A stretch of 64,000 nt of DNA from Cymodocea nodosa. Lineage: Eukaryota > Streptophyta > Magnoliopsida > Alismatales > Cymodoceaceae. The position numbers were made by a program, and so were the translations under genes. Positions 47,130 through 59,410 of this stretch are shown piece by piece. The stretch is from assembly GCA_036874045.1 (NCBI GenBank), contig CM072337.1:5952001-6016000 (forward strand). Reading direction: 5' to 3'. The notes under the pieces were generated by a model, which searched no databases, had not been told where the DNA came from, and saw only the letters and a program-made list of their open reading frames with translations. The number at the start of each line of letters is the position of its first letter. Within the stretch, counting starts at the first letter, position 1.

Positions 47130-47705
47130 TCTCTATGAAGTTACAATTAACTCCACAGACTAAGTTAGCATATTTACCTTTAGTACTTCGTTGAGTTACA
47201 GTTAACTCAATGGAGTAAGTTCGTTGACTTATCTTAGACTCAACAGAGTAAGTTGAGTTAAGCTTAACTCAATAAACCTCTCATAAAGTTATATCTAATA
47301 AAAATAATGCAAATATAATAATTTTTATTTGGTCAAAACTAAAGAATCTCTAGTCTAATTGACTCTTGATTTTTACTCTTTTCTTAATTCGATCAGATCA
47401 GTGTTCTTCCTTAGTTGAACCGAAAAAAAAATTTCCTAGCCCCCTAGTTAAACTACTGGTATATTTCAGTTGAATCGATAATTGTACTTAATATATAAAT
47501 TTTTCTTTTAGCTTCGGTTAAACCAATAGATCCTTTTGGTGCTACCGAAACTAATTTTTCCTTTTTCTTTTTATAACTTATAATAAGTTTTTTTTCTACT
47601 TCAATAAAATCATTGGTTTCTCTCGATTTTACCAAACAAATTAAAAGATTATATTATCTATTTCGGTTAGACCAAAGACTTTTCTCAATTAAATCGTTAA
47701 AATAA
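47130..47705. repeat. Palindrome and CGGTT/AACCG tract in D
   Basis: GTTGAGTTACAGTTAACTC at about 47190 and neighbours, then decayed CGGTTNAACCG elements at 47327-47705. A short AG microsatellite is at 47769-47780. Confidence 0.65.
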
Positions 47706-47790
47706 TAATATATATATAAATTTTCCTTTTTTATTTTATTTTATTAAATTTTTTTTGGTTATATGTATAGAGAGAGAGAGATATTTATAT

Positions 47791-49115
47791 CTACTTAATA
47801 GGATTTGAGTAGTCCTCTACTCTTACTTCTTCTATCATTCCAAAAGAACTTTTTAAAAATTTCAAAATAGGTCTAAATCTTTGTCCATTCACTTTAAATA
47901 TATTCTGATTTTTAGGATTTACAATTTCAATAGCTCCATAGGAATAAATGTTTTAAATTATGTAAGGTTCTGCCCATCTAGATCTTAATTTCCCTAGATG
48001 GTTATGAAGTCTAGTCATGTAAAGATATACTTCTTAGCCTATTTCAAAAGTTTTTTGAATAATTTTCTTGTCATGCCATAACTTCATCTTCTCTTCTTCT
48101 ATTACAATTTTCAAATAAACTTCATTCCTAAATTCTTCTAACTTAGTTAATTGTATCTTTCTATTTTCAACTGCTTGATTTAAATTAGTGTTTAGAGTTT
48201 TTAATGCCCAATAAGTTTTATGTTCAATTTCAGTTGATAAATGACAATTTTTCCCATATACTATCTTAAAAGGTGATATACCTAAGCTTGTTTTATAAGC
48301 TGTTCTATAAGCCCAAAGTGCATCTATTAGTCTATTAGGTCAATCTTTTCTTGTAGGATTTACTACCTTTCTAAGATTAATTTAATTTGTTTGTTTGCAC
48401 TTTCTACTTGTCCACTTATTTGCAGATAATATGATGTTGCAATTTTGTAATTTACTCCATATTTCTTCATTAAACCTTTAAAACTTCTATTACATAAATG
48501 AGTTCCTCTATCACTAATAATAGCTTTAGGTATTCTAAATCTAGTAATTATATGAGTTTTTATAAAATGTATTACCACTTTATTGTCATTAGTTTTTGTA
48601 GGAATAGCTTCTATCCACTTAGATACATAATTTACTCCCAACAATATATAATTAAACTGATTAGACATAGGAAATGGACCCATAAAATCTATTCCCCATA
48701 CATCAAAGATTTCAACCTCAACAATAGGATTTAGAGGTATCATATTTTTCTTTGATATCCTTTCTATTTGTTGACATCTCAAACAACTTAAGCAGTATTT
48801 GTGAGTATTTTTAAATAATGTTAGCCAATAGAATCCACATTACAGAATTTTGGCTGCAATTTTCCTTGAACCAAAATATCCTCCACATGCTTGGTCATGG
48901 CAGAAAGATAATATGCTATGATATTCAGTTTCTGGAACACACCTCCTTATGACTAAATTAGGACATTTATTAAATAAGTGTAAGTCTTCCCAATAGTAAT
49001 ATTTCACTCTTGAAAAGAATAATTTCTTATCATGTCTACTCCAATCCTTAGGTGTTAAACTTGTAACTAAATAGTTAACTATGTTTGCATACCAAGGCAT
49101 TATGTTTATGGGCAT
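47791..49115 (-). pseudogene. Element D integrase
   Basis: 48363-48782 carries IDFMGPFP (D), ISDRGTHL (D) and [11 protein letters not shown] (E). 48840-49115 carries the linker and the zinc-binding part (FCHDQACGGYFGSRK). The GPF/GPY module reads RWAEPY and the frame ends EDYSNPIK at 47791. Stops and frameshifts separate the pieces. Confidence 0.87.
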
Positions 49116-50530
49116 TAATTATTCATTAGGAAAATGATCCTTAATTTTAATGTATGATTTTTCTATTTGAAACCTTGATAAATGGTCTACTACTACATTT
49201 TCACATCCTTTTTTATCTTTAATTTCTAGATCAAATTCTTGCAATAATAATATCCACTGAATCAGTCTAGGTTTAGTTTCTTTCTTTACTATTAAGTGTT
49301 TTAGAGCTAAATGATCTGTGTATACTATCACTTTAGTTCCTATTAAGTATGATCTAAATTTTTCTAAAGTAAACACACTAACTAATAATTCTTTTTTAGT
49401 AGTTATATAATTAACTTGAGCATCATTTAGAGCTTTTCTTGTATAATGAATCACTCTAGGAGATTTTTCTATCTTTTATCCCAACATTGCTCCTATAACA
49501 AAATCAGATGCATCACACATTAACTCAAATGGTGGCTCCAATTAGGTGCTTGTATTATAGGAGTTGAAATTAAGCTAGTTTTAAGCTTAAAGAATGCTTC
49601 TTTGTAATTCTTATTAAAGCTAAATGGAACATCTTTTAATAGATTAGTTAAAAGTCTAACTATTTTGCTGAAGTCTTTAACAAATCTCTTATAAAATCTT
49701 ACATATCTTAGAAATGATCTAATATCTTTTACTAATTTAGGTTCTAGTAGATTAGAAATTATTTCTATCTTAGTTTTATCTACCTCTAACCCTTTCATTG
49801 AAATATGTTCCAAGACTATTCCTTGTTTTACCATGAAGTGACATTTTTCCTAATTTAGAACTAGATTCTTTTCCACACAGCATTTTAATACTTGATCTAA
49901 ATTGTTTAATATTTGATCTAAATTCCATATACAGTAAATCATCCATAAATATTTCTAAAAATTCTTCAATCATTCTAGTAAATATATCTTGCATACACCT
50001 TTGAATGATGGCTAGTGCATTGTATAATCCGAATGACATCCTTTTAAAAGCATAAGTTCCATTAGGACATGTGAAAGTTGTTTTCTCTTGATCCTCTAAT
50101 GCTACTGGGACTTGGTTATACCCATCTAAGAAACAAAAAGATTTCTACCTTGTTAATTTCTCTAATATCAGATCTATAAAAGGTAAGGGAAAATGATCTT
50201 TCCTAGTCACAGCATTCAACTTTTTATAGTCTATATACACTCTCTAACCTAATTGAATTCTAGTAGGTATCAAGTCCTAACTTTCATTCTTAATAACAAT
50301 TAATCCTGATTTCTTAAGAACTACATGGATTGGACTAACCCTATGTTGTTAGAAATCAAATATATTATGTCATTATCTAACCATTTCACAATTTCCTTCC
50401 TAACTACTTCTTTAAGGTTTGGATTTAATCTTTTTTTAGGAATTCTAATTGATTTAGCACTCTCTTCTAAATATATATGATGACGACATAAAGTAAAACT
50501 TAACCCTTTTATGTTAGTCATAGTTTGTCC
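49116..50530 (-). pseudogene. Element D reverse transcriptase and RNase H
   Basis: The RT part has MSFGLYNALAIIQRC and FMDD, after which a one-base deletion (in GATTTTACTG) shifts the frame. Connection (RSFLRYVRFYKRF) and RNase H ([28 protein letters not shown]) follow in separate frames. The most decayed pol of the family here. Confidence 0.85.
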
Positions 50531-52457
50531 TATTGCTTCTTTATATGTCTTTACTACATCTTTTAATTTAGATATTTGATCCTCTTTTAAATCTAATGCA
50601 ATAATGATTGGACAAGTCATTTCTTCTTCTAAAAATATATAGGTCAATTCAAGCGGTATAAGTTTTAAATTTAAGTGTTAACCATTAGAAGCTAGAGCTC
50701 CTAATTTAACATTTTCATCTACGATATTAAACTCTTCTTGGTCTCCTTCTACGTCTATGTTTAAGTCTCCATCTATATTTTCACTTACTTCTAAATTTTC
50801 AGTATCTAATTACCTATTTAATTCTTCTTGAATCACATCTTTTAACATATCTCCTTCATCCTCTAGAAAGTTTACAGTATGTAAGGACATTTCTAACTCC
50901 TCATCCCTTTTTGGTTTGAAAATATTTAATTGAGTATCCTCATTAACATATGCTAATTTCATCATTTCATTTTGACAGTTTATAATAGCCCTTGACGTTG
51001 TTAGAAATGGTCTTCCCAAAATTAAAGATGTATCATAATTCTGATGCTTAATTTGTTGGAAATCCAAAACAACAATATCAACCAGATAGATGAAGTTCTT
51101 TACTTTAATTAGAATATCTTCTATTTTTCCTCTAGGATATATTATACTTCTTTCTACAAATTGAATGACAATCCTAGTAGGGATTAAGCCTTCTAATCCT
51201 AAGAATGCAAATATATCAGTAGACATAACATTTATACTTACCCTAGGTCTATTAAAGTTCTTTCCAACGTGGTATTACCTATTATGTATGATATAATTGG
51301 GATTCCTAGATCAAATTACTTTTTAGGAATTTATGACAAAAATAGAGAACTACTTTGCTCAACTTAAAAGACTTTTCTTAACACTTTTCGCTCCCTTTTC
51401 TTAGTACACCAATCCTTAAGAAATTTAGCACAATGTGTCATTTTTTGTAATAAACCTAACAAAGGAATGTTAACTTGTATTTTTTCAAAAATTTCTCTAA
51501 TTTTTTCTTACTTTACAAGAAATGTTTGTTTTAATCTTTCAAGATAAGGCGCTAATGATTGTGATTTAAAAGATTCTTTTTCTATTATTTCATTATTTTG
51601 ATCATTTTTAGTTTTATTTTCAAATTTAGATTTTTCTTCATTGGTTTCTAAGTTTTCAAGTATTACATGTTCTGTTTCATTTTGATTTTTGTTCTTACTT
51701 ACCTCAATTTTATTTTCTTTTTGACTTCTTGGTAGTACATAAGTTCCAAATTTTAATGTTATACACGCATCTTTCAAATTTTCATTACTTTCTTGATGTT
51801 CTTGTATTACCATTTCATTTTTATGATTTTGATTTTTAATTGTTTCCAATTTTTCTTCCATTAAATTACATTTATCAATTCCTATTTCATTGATATTTTC
51901 TTTTATCTTTATGTTTTGCAAATTATGTAGATCTTCAACATTGAAATTTCCATTTGTGTTCTCAAGTTGCATAACTTGGAATTTCATTGTAAATTCATTT
52001 AGTGCTTTTAGCTTTCTTTCCAGATCATCTAACCTCATTGCATTCAATTTTTGATCAATTTTCATTATGGTTTTCTTAGTTTCATAGATGATATCAATTT
52101 TAGGTTCTAAATAATTTTCCTTATAGTTTGTTTAGTTGACTTCTTGTTGCTGATACATATATTGTTCCAATTTGTCTAAGTTTTGTTCTAAACTACGCTC
52201 AAGTCTGTCATACTTATCCCAAACTTCCTTGTCTCTCGACATATTACTTGTTCTAAATTACTATTAGATGGGTAAACTATAGGATTCTCATACTCAATTC
52301 TATTATACTGTATATAATTCATTTGTTGTTCATGTGATCTAACCATCTGTAATTATCTCAGTTTCAAACAATCAATAATGTCATGACCTTCTAAATTGTA
52401 GAATTCACATATGTTAACTATAAGTTTAAGCAATCCTTGAGCATAAACGTATGTCAT
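50531..52457 (-). pseudogene. Element D zinc knuckle - linker - protease
   Basis: The knuckle near 52400 reads CEFYNLEGHDIIDC: the second Cys is Tyr but the last Cys is kept, complementary to the loss in N and B, so the ancestor had CX2CX4HX4C. The linker frame 51508-52065 includes KIDQKLNAMRLDDLERKLKAL. The protease region 50810-51226 covers the C-terminal half; the active-site loop is broken by a small deletion near 51240. Confidence 0.78.
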
Positions 52458-52530
52458 ATTCTCAATTATAAAAACACACAACACTCCTACTATTAAAATA
52501 AAATAGCACTATAGTTGCTTAGCTTTTCAA

Positions 52531-52548
52531 TCCCCGGCAATGGTGCTA
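52531..52548 (-). other. Primer-binding site of D
   Basis: On the - strand, TAGCACCATTGCCGGGGA is a drifted tRNA-Asp-type site just inside the LTR end AATCAAACA. Confidence 0.8.
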
Positions 52549-52556
52549 GAAAAACT

Positions 52557-54125
52557 TGTTTGATTAGTTTCGTTTACTTATATATGTATATTTACTTAAA
52601 AACTTTGTTTGAGTGATTTTCATTTGTTTTAATTATATATTGATCATTTCTTTTAGAAGTAAACAAACAATTTTCATAAATTAGATATTAAATCTAATTT
52701 TTTTTTAATTATAAGTGCACAATGTCTATTGTATTTGTGTGCAAGTACAGGTCAATCCTATAGAGATTGAGTAAAAATTGCGTACTATTTTGATTTTTAT
52801 AACTAGAGTTTCATATATGTTATATTACGCACTTCGTTAACTTACTACTAACTCAACGGACTTGGTTTGTGGAGTTATAGTTAACTCAACAGACTATCCT
52901 CGTGGGCTTAAGTTAACTCCACGAGCCTAACTAGTAATTTCCAATTAAATTTTGCTATTCACAAAGGAATTCGGCCATCCATTGGGTGGTTCCACAAAAT
53001 GTAAATAACATTAATTAAGATTTTTAATGTTAGTTTATCTAGAATTTATCATTAATCAACACTAACATTCAGATATTTCAAATAGTAACTATTAAGATTT
53101 TAGGTATTTTGCATGAATCAATTTCAATAATCACTAAAACTATTTTTTATATTCTGAATCAAATAAACACAAAACATTCACAATATTGATAATAATAACA
53201 TTAATCATGATACAAAATAAACAATACTACACATAAATGCTAACTATAAGTATAGATAATTAGTTTTGTTTTTAGGATTTTTGTTTTGATATGTTCTTGA
53301 AGATAAACGAAAGGGGAAATGTAAAAATTCTTTATTGACAGTAAAAACTTTTGTCACTACATAGATACGATACCATTGAAAACTTAATCACTTACAATCA
53401 CACCTTCTCTCCCCGAGACTTATAAGTTGATCTCTTCTTCAGTATATTGACATCAACCCAAAACCAAGGCTAAAAGTTTTACAATCTCTTGAGAGATGAG
53501 TCAATGCTTGGAGAAAATGGCTTCCCTTCCTGTGATGCGATTACTCCTCACAGTGGTTGTCAATCACTGTGTTTGGCTAGAAATCAACCCAACATCTAAA
53601 AGGTATCTTCATAGACCTCTGATGGTTGGTGATTATGGTGGTGTTGTGGAGCTTCAGGAAACTACCGACGCTTCCTGTAGTTAGTACGGTTCTCCACACT
53701 TTCTTTATTTTCTCTCTTCTTTTTATATTTCTTTCTGTAGTAATTGCCTCCACCTAAATGATCAATTGAATTTCTTTCATTCGTATCAACAATGGTAATT
53801 TCTTCTTCATTCTATGAATTAAATCCTACATGATATGTGCAATTGTGGTTTTCCTTCGAATTTCTTGTTTGTACAACTGCTCATAATGACATATTAGAAA
53901 ATAACTAGTTTGTAGAGTTAGTGTAACTCAATGGACTTACTCCGTTGACTTAACTATTAACTCAACGGACTTCCCTCGTTGAGTAAAGCTTAACTTACTA
54001 AAGATATATATATATAAATAATATTTATGCCACGTGTTGTAAAGAAATAACTTATAATATTAAAACAACTGACCGATGGAAAAAGGGTATTTTGGATACT
54101 TGAAAACATAACTATCCAATGCTTA
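52557..54125 (-). repeat. 5' LTR of D, start separated by PIF/Harbinger copy 2
   Basis: Homologous to the N and B LTRs and ends AATCAAACA at 52557. It is cut at TTA 54123-54125 by the transposon. The TATA-like box is at about 53720-53730 (-). Confidence 0.88.
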
Positions 54126-54139
54126 GGGGGGGTTTGTGC
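54126..54139. repeat. Left terminal inverted repeat of copy 2
   Basis: GGGGGGGTTTGTGC preceded by the target TTA (54123-54125). It pairs with 45250-45263 with one mismatch. Confidence 0.85.
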
Positions 54140-54213
54140 CTACTCGGATTTTTAAGAAAGGAAAGAAATGAAAGTAAAGAAAGTATGTAAGTAGTTTGTG
54201 CAGATTTGGAAAC

Positions 54214-54239
54214 TTGGGAAAGTTTGTTAACTTTCCCAA
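54214..54239. repeat. Subterminal perfect palindrome
   Basis: Arms TTGGGAAAGTT and AACTTTCCCAA with a four-base loop. Similar GGAAAGTT elements lie in the right subterminal part of copy 1. Confidence 0.8.
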
Positions 54240-54357
54240 ATATAAAAGGAAAGATTTTCCCTGATTTTGGAGACTCTCCCCTCTGAAATCAAGGAATCCC
54301 CGACCGCCTGAATGCTTTGATTTGGTCTGCTCGAAGCTCACCAGGTGCGTGATTCCC

Positions 54358-54719
54358 GCCGATCGTTTGAAGCTCGCCGAGTGCTCAAAAGCTTGTAGAC
54401 CGCTTGAAGCTCGCCGACTACTCGAAAGCTCCTGGACCGCTCGAAGCTCGCGGACCACTCGAAGCTTGCCGACTACTCAAAAGCTCGTCGACCGCTTGAA
54501 GCTCACCGACCGCTCGAAAGCTCGTCGACTACTCAAAGCTCGCCGACCGCTTGAAGCTCGCCGATCGCTTGAAGCTTGCCGACCGCTCGAAGCTCACCGA
54601 CCACTCGAAGCTCGCCGACTACTCGAAAGCTCGCCGACCACTCGAAGCTCACCAACTACTCGAAGCTCGTTGACCGCTCCAAGCTCGTCGATTGCTTGAA
54701 GCTCACCGACCGCTTAAAG
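54358..54719. repeat. GC-rich ~18-bp tandem repeat, about 20 units
   Basis: Consensus near GCCGACCGCTCGAAGCTC, each unit with an AAGCT core and partial palindromes (CTCGAAGCTCG). The 125-residue frame through it (54322-54699) only mirrors the repeat. Confidence 0.92.
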
Positions 54720-55606
54720 GTAATAATTTCATGAAACTTTTGCATAGTTTATTTCTTGCAGTCAGAAGAATACTAACAAATATTATTAGTATCTTATCTA
54801 CCAAAGTTTAAATTGAGTAACTTTTTATTTCATCCATTCATCACCTCTAATAATTTCTATTGTTTGCGGTGGAACTTATTTTGTATCAGTCGTCTGAACT
54901 TATTTATGCATTTGTAACATTTGTAAGCAGAAGCTGGAGTTCATGTATATATTTATGCATAGGTTTGTTCTTGGAAGGCAGTCTCAAAAGTATGTATTTT
55001 GTTAATAAGAGTTAGAAGTTCATATCATGTTTATATGGTTAGTGGAGATTAATGAGAAGAGGAAAATTGAAAAAACAAGAAGCAAGATCTTTTGCAAGAA
55101 CTAAGGTTGTTGAAGATTTAGGATTTTGTTAGTATGACTCAATATTTTCTGTTGTGATCAATATGACTCAATTTGCATTAATGAGGTCCTACATTATTTG
55201 GATTTTGCTCTAGACAAGGAGGTACTACATTGGCCTTGCATTAGCAACAAAGCATGCTTGGACCTAAGCAATCTTAGTGTAGGCTATGTGTTAATTCTTG
55301 AATATCTTTTGCTGTTGTTCTTACTTCATTTGCTTCCCTTTTCATGATATCCAACTTATTTCTTTAGTTATATTTTGATTACAAATCCATCGAAAAAAAG
55401 TATGAAATTCTTATGTATGCCATTTCATATGTGTTATGAATGACTAGTAACTTATTTAAGTTATTCATTCTTATCCATTTTTAATGCATATTGTCATTGA
55501 ATGAATAATAACTTATTTAATTTTTATGTTAATGATTGATGTTGTCATTGTCATCCATATTTCAATGATGTGTTTTTCATTTATATATATGTTTTGCAAA
55601 TTAGAT
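54720..55606 (+). other. PIF/Harbinger copy 2 region between repeat and ORF1
   Basis: AT-rich and noncoding. Homology with copy 1 starts only at about 55345 (40094 in copy 1). I see nothing else. Confidence 0.6.
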
Positions 55607-56713
55607 ATGGCTACTACAGATAATACAGTACCAAGTAGACAAAGATCTTATACTAGTTGGAATGCAAAAGCAGATGCCACATTTTTGGGTATATTAGAAG
55701 ATGTTTTAAATGAAGGGAATGGAAAAACACATGATGGAAAAGTTAAAGTTGAAACATGGAACAAGGTAATAGAGAAGTACAATAATGACACAAATGCAAG
55801 TATCACAAAGAAAAATGTTGACAGTCGAATTAAAACATGGCGACAGATGTATCGTAACTACACAAAAATTATGTCTCAAAGTGGTTGGGGATGGAATTAC
55901 ATACAAGGTCATACTGATATTTCAGATGAAGTTTGGAATGAATTTATTAAGGTAATATTTTTGAATGTGTTAATATAATTTGTACGTTCTATATATACTA
56001 ACATATTTTTAATCTTGCAGAAACACCCAGATTGTGCCTCCCTCAAAGGTAAACCATGTCCTATTTATGATCAACTGCAATTGTTATTTCAAAGTAATAT
56101 GGCTACAGGGAATGTGAGTAGAGACCCTGAAACAATTACTCAAAATGAAGGAGACATACCTATGAATGAACCAAATGAAATGACACCTCCACCAAATCAT
56201 TTTCAATACTTCACACCACCAAGTGATAGTCCAATGGATACAGATAGTACCCAACTTCAATCTCCAATGTCTTCATCAAGAATGTTCAATGAGGTGAAAA
56301 AGGGAAAACGTCCAAGACCACATGCAAAGTCAGCACAACTAATGGCATCTTCATTTAAAGAAGCTACATATGCTATTATGTCATTATGTGAAAAAGAAGA
56401 GGATAAAGTTAAAGCTCGACAAGAATATTATGATAATGTAACAAACATACAGAAAGAACAACTTCAGATCCAGAAAGAAGAACTTCAGATCCAGAAACAA
56501 CAAGTTAAAGTACAAGAGCAAATGCTACATTTCAAAGTGAAACAAGGAAGTCTTACACCACAAGCTATAGAAGCATTATTGCAAATTGAAAGTCTTACTA
56601 AAAGTGAGAAATTCAAAGCAATGACTTTATTGGAAAGAAAAGAACTAGCAGAGCAATTTCTTAGCATCCCAACAGTTACGAGGGTAGAATGGATTAAGTA
56701 TCAACACTTATGA
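55607..56713 (+). CDS. PIF/Harbinger copy 2 ORF1, Myb/SANT-like DNA-binding protein (apparently intact)
   Basis: Exon 1 55607-55951 and exon 2 56021-56713 are joined by a 69-bp GT...GCAG intron to give a 345-residue protein without stops. Residues ~10-110 form the Myb/SANT-like domain (SWNAKADATFLGILEDVL, SRIKTWRQMYRNYTKIM, SGWGWN). Then comes KHPDCASLKGKPCPIYDQL, a Pro/Ser-rich linker, a basic patch (KKGKRPRPH) that could be a nuclear signal, and a Gln/Glu-rich coiled-coil segment (two IQKEELQIQK-type repeats). The ATG at 55607 begins MATTDNTV; the upstream in-frame part is hydrophobic leader-like DNA not needed. It would bind element ends and recruit the transposase, but ORF2 next to it is broken. 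Gene borders rest on comparison with copy 1. Confidence 0.82.
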
Positions 56714-56960
56714 ATGTACTTTTCTATTGTTGAGTAATGTTGATGGATGTGATGAACTTTATTATTGTGGTGAATAATGTGTAATGTTGAATTTAGACAA
56801 TGATGATGATTATTGATTTTCATATGTGAATGCTTTATTGCTTGATATTTTATATAAATCTTGTTATGTGAAATAAATGTTTTTATTATTGTTGAATATT
56901 CTTATATATTTTTAGGAAAATGTGTACTAATCTCATTACTTCTTGTAGGTAATAATTATC

Positions 56961-58345
56961 ATGAATGGTATGGATGGTTTGGAATTGTTATAGAATATGC
57001 TTGAAGAAGAAGAGGAAGAAGCGAAAAGATGACAAACGTTACTTCTTTCACTATGGAACTTCCTTGCAGGTGTTGCATGTATGTCAAGTAGATTGACTAA
57101 TATTAGACATCGCATTTATAGTAGAGAAGGGCATGACTACATTAGAAGGTTATTAGATCCATCATTACCACATCAAGCATATAATTGTCGAAAAATATAT
57201 AGAATGAGTCAACATGTATTTCTTGACTTCTGTAATTTGTTACGAAGAGAAGGTGGCATGGGAAATACAAGCAATGTTAGTATCGAAGAGAAGTTTGCAA
57301 TCTTTCTTGTCACTATTGGTCAAAACTAACGATATGGAGTAACAAGGGAGCGCTTCTCTTGGTCTGCATGGACTGTTAGTACGTACTTTAATGAAGTACT
57401 TAATGCAATTTTGAACTTGCATAAACAACTTCTTGCAATGCCTCCAACATCAACTCCAAGTAGAATACTGAATGATTCAAATGTGTATCCCTATTTTGAG
57501 GTAAATATATATTTTCATATGAAATTGATTTGTATATTATTTTTTTCTCATTTTCTTATTCATATGTTAACATATTTGCATTGGTGCTATTGATGGAACA
57601 CATATTAAGGCAACTATTTATGGACGACAAACAACAAGATTTAGAAATAGAAAAGGAGAGTTAAGTCAAAATGTTATGGCCGCATGTAATTTTGATATGG
57701 AATTTATATATATTCTTAGTGGTTGGAAAGGATCAGCTTCTAACACAAGAATCCTTCAAGATGCCGTCACAAGACATCATCCATTCAAGATTCCACCAAG
57801 TATAAAATGACATTATTGAATATATATTTTTTATTTACACTAATTTTTAATTATATACAGGAAAGTTTTACTTAGTTGATGCTAGTTATCCTAATCGACC
57901 TGAATTTATTTGTCCATATCGAGGAGTGAGATATCATCTATCTGAATATGAAAATAATAGAGTTCCAGAAAATGCAGTCGAAAACTTCAATTACAGACAT
58001 TCACAATTAAGATCAGTGATTGAGCGATCATTTGGAGTTGTTAAACATCATTTTGCAATCTTACGAGAACATATGCCGTATCCTTATGATACACAAACGA
58101 AGATTGTGATGGCTTGCTTCCTACTACATAATTTTATACGTAAAGCTGACAGAGCAGATTTATTAGAAGATCTAGAAGATGAGTTAGCTGAATTTGATCT
58201 AGAAAATGAAGAAATTGGAATTACTGAAGATGAGCTTTCACAAATAGATAGTACATTAGAAATGACACAAGAACAAAGAAAACAAATAGCAGATGAAATG
58301 CGTGACAACATGAAGACTGCCATGTGGGATGGACGTGACTTTTAA
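56961..58345 (+). pseudogene. PIF/Harbinger copy 2 transposase (DDE superfamily)
   Basis: Exons 56961-57500, about 57575-57798 and 57861-58345. Catalytic D in GAIDGTHI, D in YLVDASYPN (usually DAGYPN) and E in IERSFGVVKHHF are present, and the C-terminus is complete to GRDF with TAA. Stops occur early in exon 1 (TAG after GLELL, TGA soon after) and in GQN-stop at 57327-57329. The acceptor of intron 1, ACAG in copy 1, has changed to ACAT. It cannot make a full protein. Confidence 0.88.
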
Positions 58346-58460
58346 ATTATTTCATATGTAACTTTGTCAAATTGTTATGTTACAATATTTGAATATTTGT
58401 ATGTTGACAATTTATATTTATGTTGTGAATTTTATTTATATATTGGATGTTAGTTAACAA

Positions 58461-58694
58461 TTTTGAAAAGTAATTGTTTGTGATATGTTATGTTCAAATA
58501 GATAATACACAATACAACTTTTGTTCAATTTGTTCAAATTGATATTATTAATAAATATAAATAAGAAGACTTAATATTTTTGAAAAGTAATTGTTTGTGA
58601 TATGTTATGTTCAAATAGGTAATACACAATACAATTTTTGTTCAATTTGTTCAAATTGATATTATTAATAAATATAAATAAGAAGACTTAATAT
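58461..58694. repeat. 117-bp tandem duplication
   Basis: 58461-58577 and 58578-58694 both start TTTTGAAAAGTAATTG and end in ATAAGAAGACTTAATAT-type sequence. Copy 1 has a single unit. Confidence 0.85.
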
Positions 58695-58711
58695 TTTTTC
58701 TTAAAATATAA

Positions 58712-59410
58712 GTTTTCTTTTTCTTTTATTTTTTTTCCGGTCAAACCGTTAGACCAACTTCAGTGTGATCACCAAAATTTTCTTCATTTTTATTTTTCTT
58801 CGGTTCAACACTCCGACTAACTGAAGTGTTTTTTTTTCCTTAAATCAAACCGAAGTCTAAACTTCGGTTCGACCGAAGTTTTTAAGTTTTTTATTTTTTT
58901 TCGATTAGTCAGAATTTTTTCCTTTGATCCGACCGAAGTTTTTTAGTTTTTTTACATTTTTTTCGGTCAGACCGAAGTTTTTTATTTTTTTTCAATTAGA
59001 TCAAATTTTTTCCTTCAGTCCAACCAAAGTCTTTTAATTTTTTTCAGTTTGATCGAGCTTCGGTTCGACCGATTTTTTTTTTCTTTTATTTATTTTTTCA
59101 ATCTGACTAATTGAAACTTTTTTATTTTTTATTTTTTTCTTTAGTCAAACTGAAGCTCAGTCTTCAGTTGAACATAAGTTTTTCAATTTTTTATTTTTTT
59201 TCGGTCAAACCGAAGATCAGTCTTCGGTTCAACATAAGTTTTTCAGTTTTTTATTTTTTTTTCGGTTAGACCGAAGATCAGTCTTCAGTTCGACATAAGT
59301 TTTTTTTCTTTTATTTATTTCTTCGGTCCGACTAACTAAAGTTTTATTTTTTTATTTTTTTCTTCAATCAGACCGAATCTCAACTTCGGTCCAATTAAAG
59401 TTTTTGATGT
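58712..59410. repeat. Long array of CTTCGGT/ACCGAAG palindromes in T-rich DNA
   Basis: More than ten elements such as AACTTCGGT-TCG-ACCGAAGTT (58862-58882) are separated by runs of T. It is related to, but much longer than, the CGGTT tracts of N, B and D. No coding capacity. Confidence 0.8.

Larger units (their letters stand above)
46773..54125 (-). mobile_element. Ty3/gypsy element D, split by C and by PIF/Harbinger copy 2
   Basis: The - strand reads 5' LTR (from 54125 to 52557), PBS, zinc knuckle-protease, RT, RNase H, integrase, CGGTT tract, and the first ~60 codons of the accessory ORF, then the LTR of C. Its downstream half should lie left of the window. The U3 start should follow PIF/Harbinger copy 2 but is lost. 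Confidence 0.87.
54126..58711 (+). mobile_element. PIF/Harbinger transposon copy 2, right end missing
   Basis: Left terminal repeat at 54126, subterminal palindrome, ~20-unit GC-rich tandem repeat, ORF1, ORF2. Homology with copy 1 stops at 58711, about 250 bp before the expected right end, and CGGTC-rich DNA of E begins. Confidence 0.9.

Noticed and set aside
54322..54699. 125-residue Arg/Leu/Glu-rich frame, and the 71-residue one at 39225-39440
   Set aside because: Both are translations of the 18-bp GC-rich tandem repeat and start or stop at arbitrary places.
58084..58323. 79-residue Ser-rich - frame
   Set aside because: Shadow of the transposase C-terminus of PIF/Harbinger copy 2.
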